Source: Leucothrix arctica
GTDB taxonomy: Bacteria; Pseudomonadota; Gammaproteobacteria; Thiotrichales; Thiotrichaceae
NCBI RefSeq assembly: GCF_003172895.1
Contig: NZ_QGKL01000019.1
Span: 62,001 to 126,000 of the forward strand
Direction of reading: 5' to 3'
Length of the DNA stretch: 64,000 nt
Shown here: positions 61,807-64,000 of the stretch, piece after piece
Layout of the letters: each line of letters opens with the position of its first letter
Position numbering within the stretch: position 1 is the stretch's first letter
Program-made: the position numbers and the translations under genes
Notes under the pieces: model-generated
The model's input: only the letters and a program-made list of their open reading frames with translations
What the model was told of the DNA's origin: nothing
The model's database searches: none

Positions 61807-62526
61807 TCACGATGACGCGGTTAGCATAAAGCCATACATACCGAGTACAAAACCTAGTACTGCACCCATGGGTGGGCCCCAGTGATTTTCGAGTCTCACT
61901 TTGGGCGCTAAGTCTTGGAAAATGGAATAAAGAATGCCGCCTGCTGCAAACAGCATAATCATCGAAATAACGTCAGGTTGTCGGTCTAGCCATAGGTAGC
62001 CTGTCACTCCGGCTATCGGGCCTAGCAGTGACATAACGCTAAAGGTAATGATGATCTTTCTAGGGTTGTAGGTTGCGTTAGTGTTTAACTCTCGATACGC
62101 GCTAAACCCTTCCGGGATGTTTTGTAGCGCAATTAAACCTGCCAATAAATAGGCACTGTTACTGCCCGTTGCAAAGGCTGCACCGAGTGCGATGGACTCT
62201 GGAATGAAATCAGTTAACATTGCCGCTAACTGAGTGGCTGGGGTATTTATTTTCTTTAGGTAGATATCCAGCAGCATAAAACACAAACCGCCTGCAACAA
62301 ACCAAAAACAGACATTTAAAGGGCTCAGTGTTGCGATCCCTTCTGGGACTAATACAAGTGCGACGGCAGACAATAATGCACCGCCCCCGAAGGCTAGGAC
62401 GCTATGTTCAAAGCCTTCACCTATCCACTTTTCGTTCATCTCTTCGATGTATGCCATGACCGCACCAAACGCCATCGCCAAACCCGCGAACAGTGTCGTC
62501 GCGATAACCATAAACAAAAGAGACAT
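61807..62526 (-). CDS. ZIP family divalent metal transporter
   Basis: 239 residues with about seven to eight hydrophobic segments. The metal-path helices carry ALLSAVALVLVPEG, LTDFIPESIALGAAFATG and LIALQNIPEGFSAYRELN, containing paired Glu and Asn residues, in place of the HNxPEG motif of classical ZIP helices IV-V. Loss of the histidines suggests a specificity shifted away from zinc or a different polarity of ligands. Import of a divalent cation is the family role. Convergent with thiD. Confidence 0.8.
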   Translation of the reverse strand: MSLLFMVIATTLFAGLAMAFGAVMAYIEEMNEKWIGEGFEHSVLAFGGGALLSAVALVLVPEGIATLSPLNVCFWFVAGGLCFMLLDIYLKKINTPATQLAAMLTDFIPESIALGAAFATGSNSAYLLAGLIALQNIPEGFSAYRELNTNATYNPRKIIITFSVMSLLGPIAGVTGYLWLDRQPDVISMIMLFAAGGILYSIFQDLAPKVRLENHWGPPMGAVLGFVLGMYGFMLTASS

Positions 62527-62592
62527 ACATTAACCTGTATTCAAATGTTGCCCTGAACTAGGGCGTCGAGGGCAACACTTGTAGTCTACTTT

Positions 62593-62682
62593 TTAGATAC
62601 GTACAAGCACACTTTCTAACTTACGACGAGACTTAGGCAAGTTGGCATTGCAATAACCTTCCTCAAGACGGTAGCCTATACG
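62593..62682 (-). pseudogene. C-terminal remnant of an unidentified minus-strand gene
   Basis: A minus-strand frame reads [20 protein letters not shown], then KLESVLVRI and stop (62593-62595), with protein-like composition and no start codon. It stops making sense at about 62690, exactly where the oppositely oriented HxlR fragment begins. No family was recognised. Confidence 0.5.
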
Positions 62683-62683
62683 T

Positions 62684-62818
62684 GGAAAATGGAAAGGCGT
62701 GATTCTTTATCATTTACTTGTAGATACGATTCGTTTTAACGGACTTAAACGACAAATACCGTGTGTTACGCAACGGATGTTGACTAAACAACTTCATGAG
62801 CTTGAGGCTACTGCTTAA
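62684..62818 (+). pseudogene. HxlR-family transcriptional regulator, C-terminal fragment
   Basis: The plus-strand frame reads [20 protein letters not shown], then [20 protein letters not shown], then EATA and stop. This is the core of the HxlR winged helix (GGKWK...FxELxRxIPGVTQRMLTxQLRELExDG). The 5' part (upstream of Gly-Lys-Trp) and the end after ELEA are missing, so the gene is dead. Together with the back-to-back minus-strand remnant it marks a deletion between divergent genes. Confidence 0.8.
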
Positions 62819-63384
62819 TTACACCACTGACTCTCACACGGGACACCATCATGGTCGCCATCCATCTTAGTACCTGAACAGTTTTGTACATAAAATTTGG
62901 CTTCTGCACACGAAGTAACTTCACTGCAGTAGACCTTACCTCTACAACTAAACTGGCTTTTCACAATTTTTGTGAACACTGGCGTTTCATGTGATGCTTC
63001 ACTAACTAGGGTTTGAGCTTGGACTTCAACAACTATTTGTCGTTGATAAACTTCATATCCAATCACTGCTACAGCGATTAGGCCGAGCACAGTTAATAAA
63101 CCACTAAAGAAACTTTTTGGCTGAGCCTCTTGCGCTGGGAGTTGCTTTGACACTCTGCTTCTGGATGTTAAATCAGTTGAGGCGACACCACGAATTTGGG
63201 CCTGCGTAGCCCTTACCTTGCCATTGTTATCTGTGTGACATTGAAAAGTAAGAACATCACCGACGACTGGACGGCGACTCATTTTCTTTAACGCTGAAAT
63301 GTGAACAAAAACATCTTTAGCACCTGGTGAGCTAATAAAGCCGAAACCTTTATCCCCATTCCAGACTTTTAATCGTCCTTCCAT
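62815..63384 (-). CDS. Cold-shock domain / transmembrane / excalibur fusion protein
   Basis: 189 residues from ATG 63384. Residues 1-66 are a cold-shock domain with RNP1-like KGFGFI and RNP2-like VFVHISAL ([20 protein letters not shown]). A polar linker leads to one membrane helix at about 92-113 ([20 protein letters not shown]). Residues 146-188 are an excalibur calcium-binding motif: [20 protein letters not shown], then [10 protein letters not shown] with the DxDxDG loop at 175-180 and three cysteine pairs. The expected topology is a nucleic-acid-binding domain inside and a Ca2+-binding disulfide-rich domain outside. Similar fusions are annotated in databases but not understood. Confidence 0.9.
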   Translation of the reverse strand: MEGRLKVWNGDKGFGFISSPGAKDVFVHISALKKMSRRPVVGDVLTFQCHTDNNGKVRATQAQIRGVASTDLTSRSRVSKQLPAQEAQPKSFFSGLLTVLGLIAVAVIGYEVYQRQIVVEVQAQTLVSEASHETPVFTKIVKSQFSCRGKVYCSEVTSCAEAKFYVQNCSGTKMDGDHDGVPCESQWCN

Positions 63385-63551
63385 AATAAACACACTCTTA
63401 TATTGTTATTTTTATTCGTAAAGACTTATTATTAATCTTTGTGGTGTTATTTTATATATCGATTATTCATAGTACAAAAGAATAGAAAGAAATGCTCATC
63501 AAATTAACGGCTTTATTGGTTTTTTGTTGGCTAAAGCCCATGCTTTCGGAA

Positions 63552-64000
63552 CTAAGCCAAATGTCCTACCTTCACATAAATCAATGCACCATCATCTTTA
63601 GTAAATGGCGTATGTTGGCTCAAGTGCGGGTTACGTAACCAAGTACCTGTTGGGTATTCACCATGCTCATCGTAAAACGTACCAGACAGTACAAATATCT
63701 CTTCACCACCCCAGTGCTGATGCGGCTGGAACTTTGTATTGGGTGCCCACTTAACTAACGCAACCGACTCATAACTAAAACTGTGTAGTGGCATAACGGT
63801 TAATCCATCAACTAACCCTTGCCGCCATTCTGTTGTTAACGTGTCGATAGCTTTTTGCTCTGTATCTTCAGCATCGAATTGATCCAGTTTGACAAAAATC
63901 GTCGCCCCTGCTTCTCCAATACGCGGTGTATGGGAAGTGCCGATTGGGTTTCTGACATAAGTGCCAGCAGGATAGATTGCATGCTCATCTGCAAATGCGC
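63552..64000 (-). CDS. Double-cupin protein, ChrR-like, 5' end beyond the window
   Basis: The frame is open from the right window edge to a stop at 63552, so 149 codons are visible and the start is outside. Two similar cupin units are seen. The first has HAIYPAGTYVRNPIGTSHTP and GATIFVKLDQF. The second has FQPHQHWGGEEIFVLSGTFY, TGTWLRNPHLSQHTPF and GALIYVKVGHLA. The HxH...E...H metal motif is complete only in the second. This is the ChrR-type cupin found in zinc-binding anti-sigma factors and in stand-alone proteins; no sigma-binding N-terminal domain can be checked here. Confidence 0.85.
   Translation of the reverse strand, partial: AFADEHAIYPAGTYVRNPIGTSHTPRIGEAGATIFVKLDQFDAEDTEQKAIDTLTTEWRQGLVDGLTVMPLHSFSYESVALVKWAPNTKFQPHQHWGGEEIFVLSGTFYDEHGEYPTGTWLRNPHLSQHTPFTKDDGALIYVKVGHLA

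Overview
The window is chromosomal DNA of a Gram-negative bacterium. The gene content fits a marine or aquatic gammaproteobacterium: an HdfR-like LysR regulator, RimK with its zinc protease partner, NfsA, YhbW, YcaQ, a type I-F CRISPR-Cas locus and lipobox lipoproteins. I cannot name the genus. No rRNA or tRNA gene was seen. Most housekeeping genes are on the minus strand.

Layout. 1-6.6 kb: a rimK operon (RimK, an AstE/aspartoacylase-like metallohydrolase, a cut-off zinc protease) divergent from an LTTR, then small stress and maintenance genes (RHH, DJ-1, zf-TFIIB, Nudix, YhbW). 6.6-10.7 kb: an oxidative-stress block (katG, a SpoIIAA-like/Usp fusion, a lipoprotein FKBP). Sites with OxyR-type spacing (ATAG-N7-CTAT) lie upstream of katG and upstream of the Usp gene. 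10.7-15 kb: a decayed defence/mobile patch with an HNH-like protein lacking its histidine, a shattered DUF4143 ATPase, an orphan excisionase-type antitoxin, an AbrB/VapC toxin-antitoxin pair and a truncated chimeric HsdR. 15-38.8 kb: transporters (SulP, MFS, RND, tandem ThrE-like exporters), NDH-2, an ECF sigma/anti-sigma pair, a possible structured RNA at 18.3-18.5 kb, metabolic enzymes, a K+ channel pore protein and a YcaQ-type glycosylase.

38.9-49.5 kb is a complete type I-F CRISPR-Cas locus in the order cas1, cas2-3, cas8f, cas5f, cas7f, cas6f, leader, array. The array has 33 identical repeats plus a decayed terminal one. Two spacers, eleven positions apart, are divergent versions of the same protein-coding stretch. 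A lone variant repeat with its Cas6f stem preserved sits upstream of cas1.

49.5-58 kb is accessory DNA bracketed by two paralogous secreted LysM genes that carry near-identical terminators; a third, orphan copy of that terminator remains. Between them lie a beta-propeller lipoprotein, a gutted serine recombinase and three consecutive small genes of unknown family. All three carry HEPN-like Arg/Asn...His motifs. This trio is my best candidate for an undescribed system. 58-64 kb: NfsA, SHOCT, SpoIIAA-like, RDD, ThiD and ZIP proteins, a scar of two truncated back-to-back genes (one an HxlR regulator), a membrane-anchored cold-shock/excalibur fusion and a cut-off double cupin.
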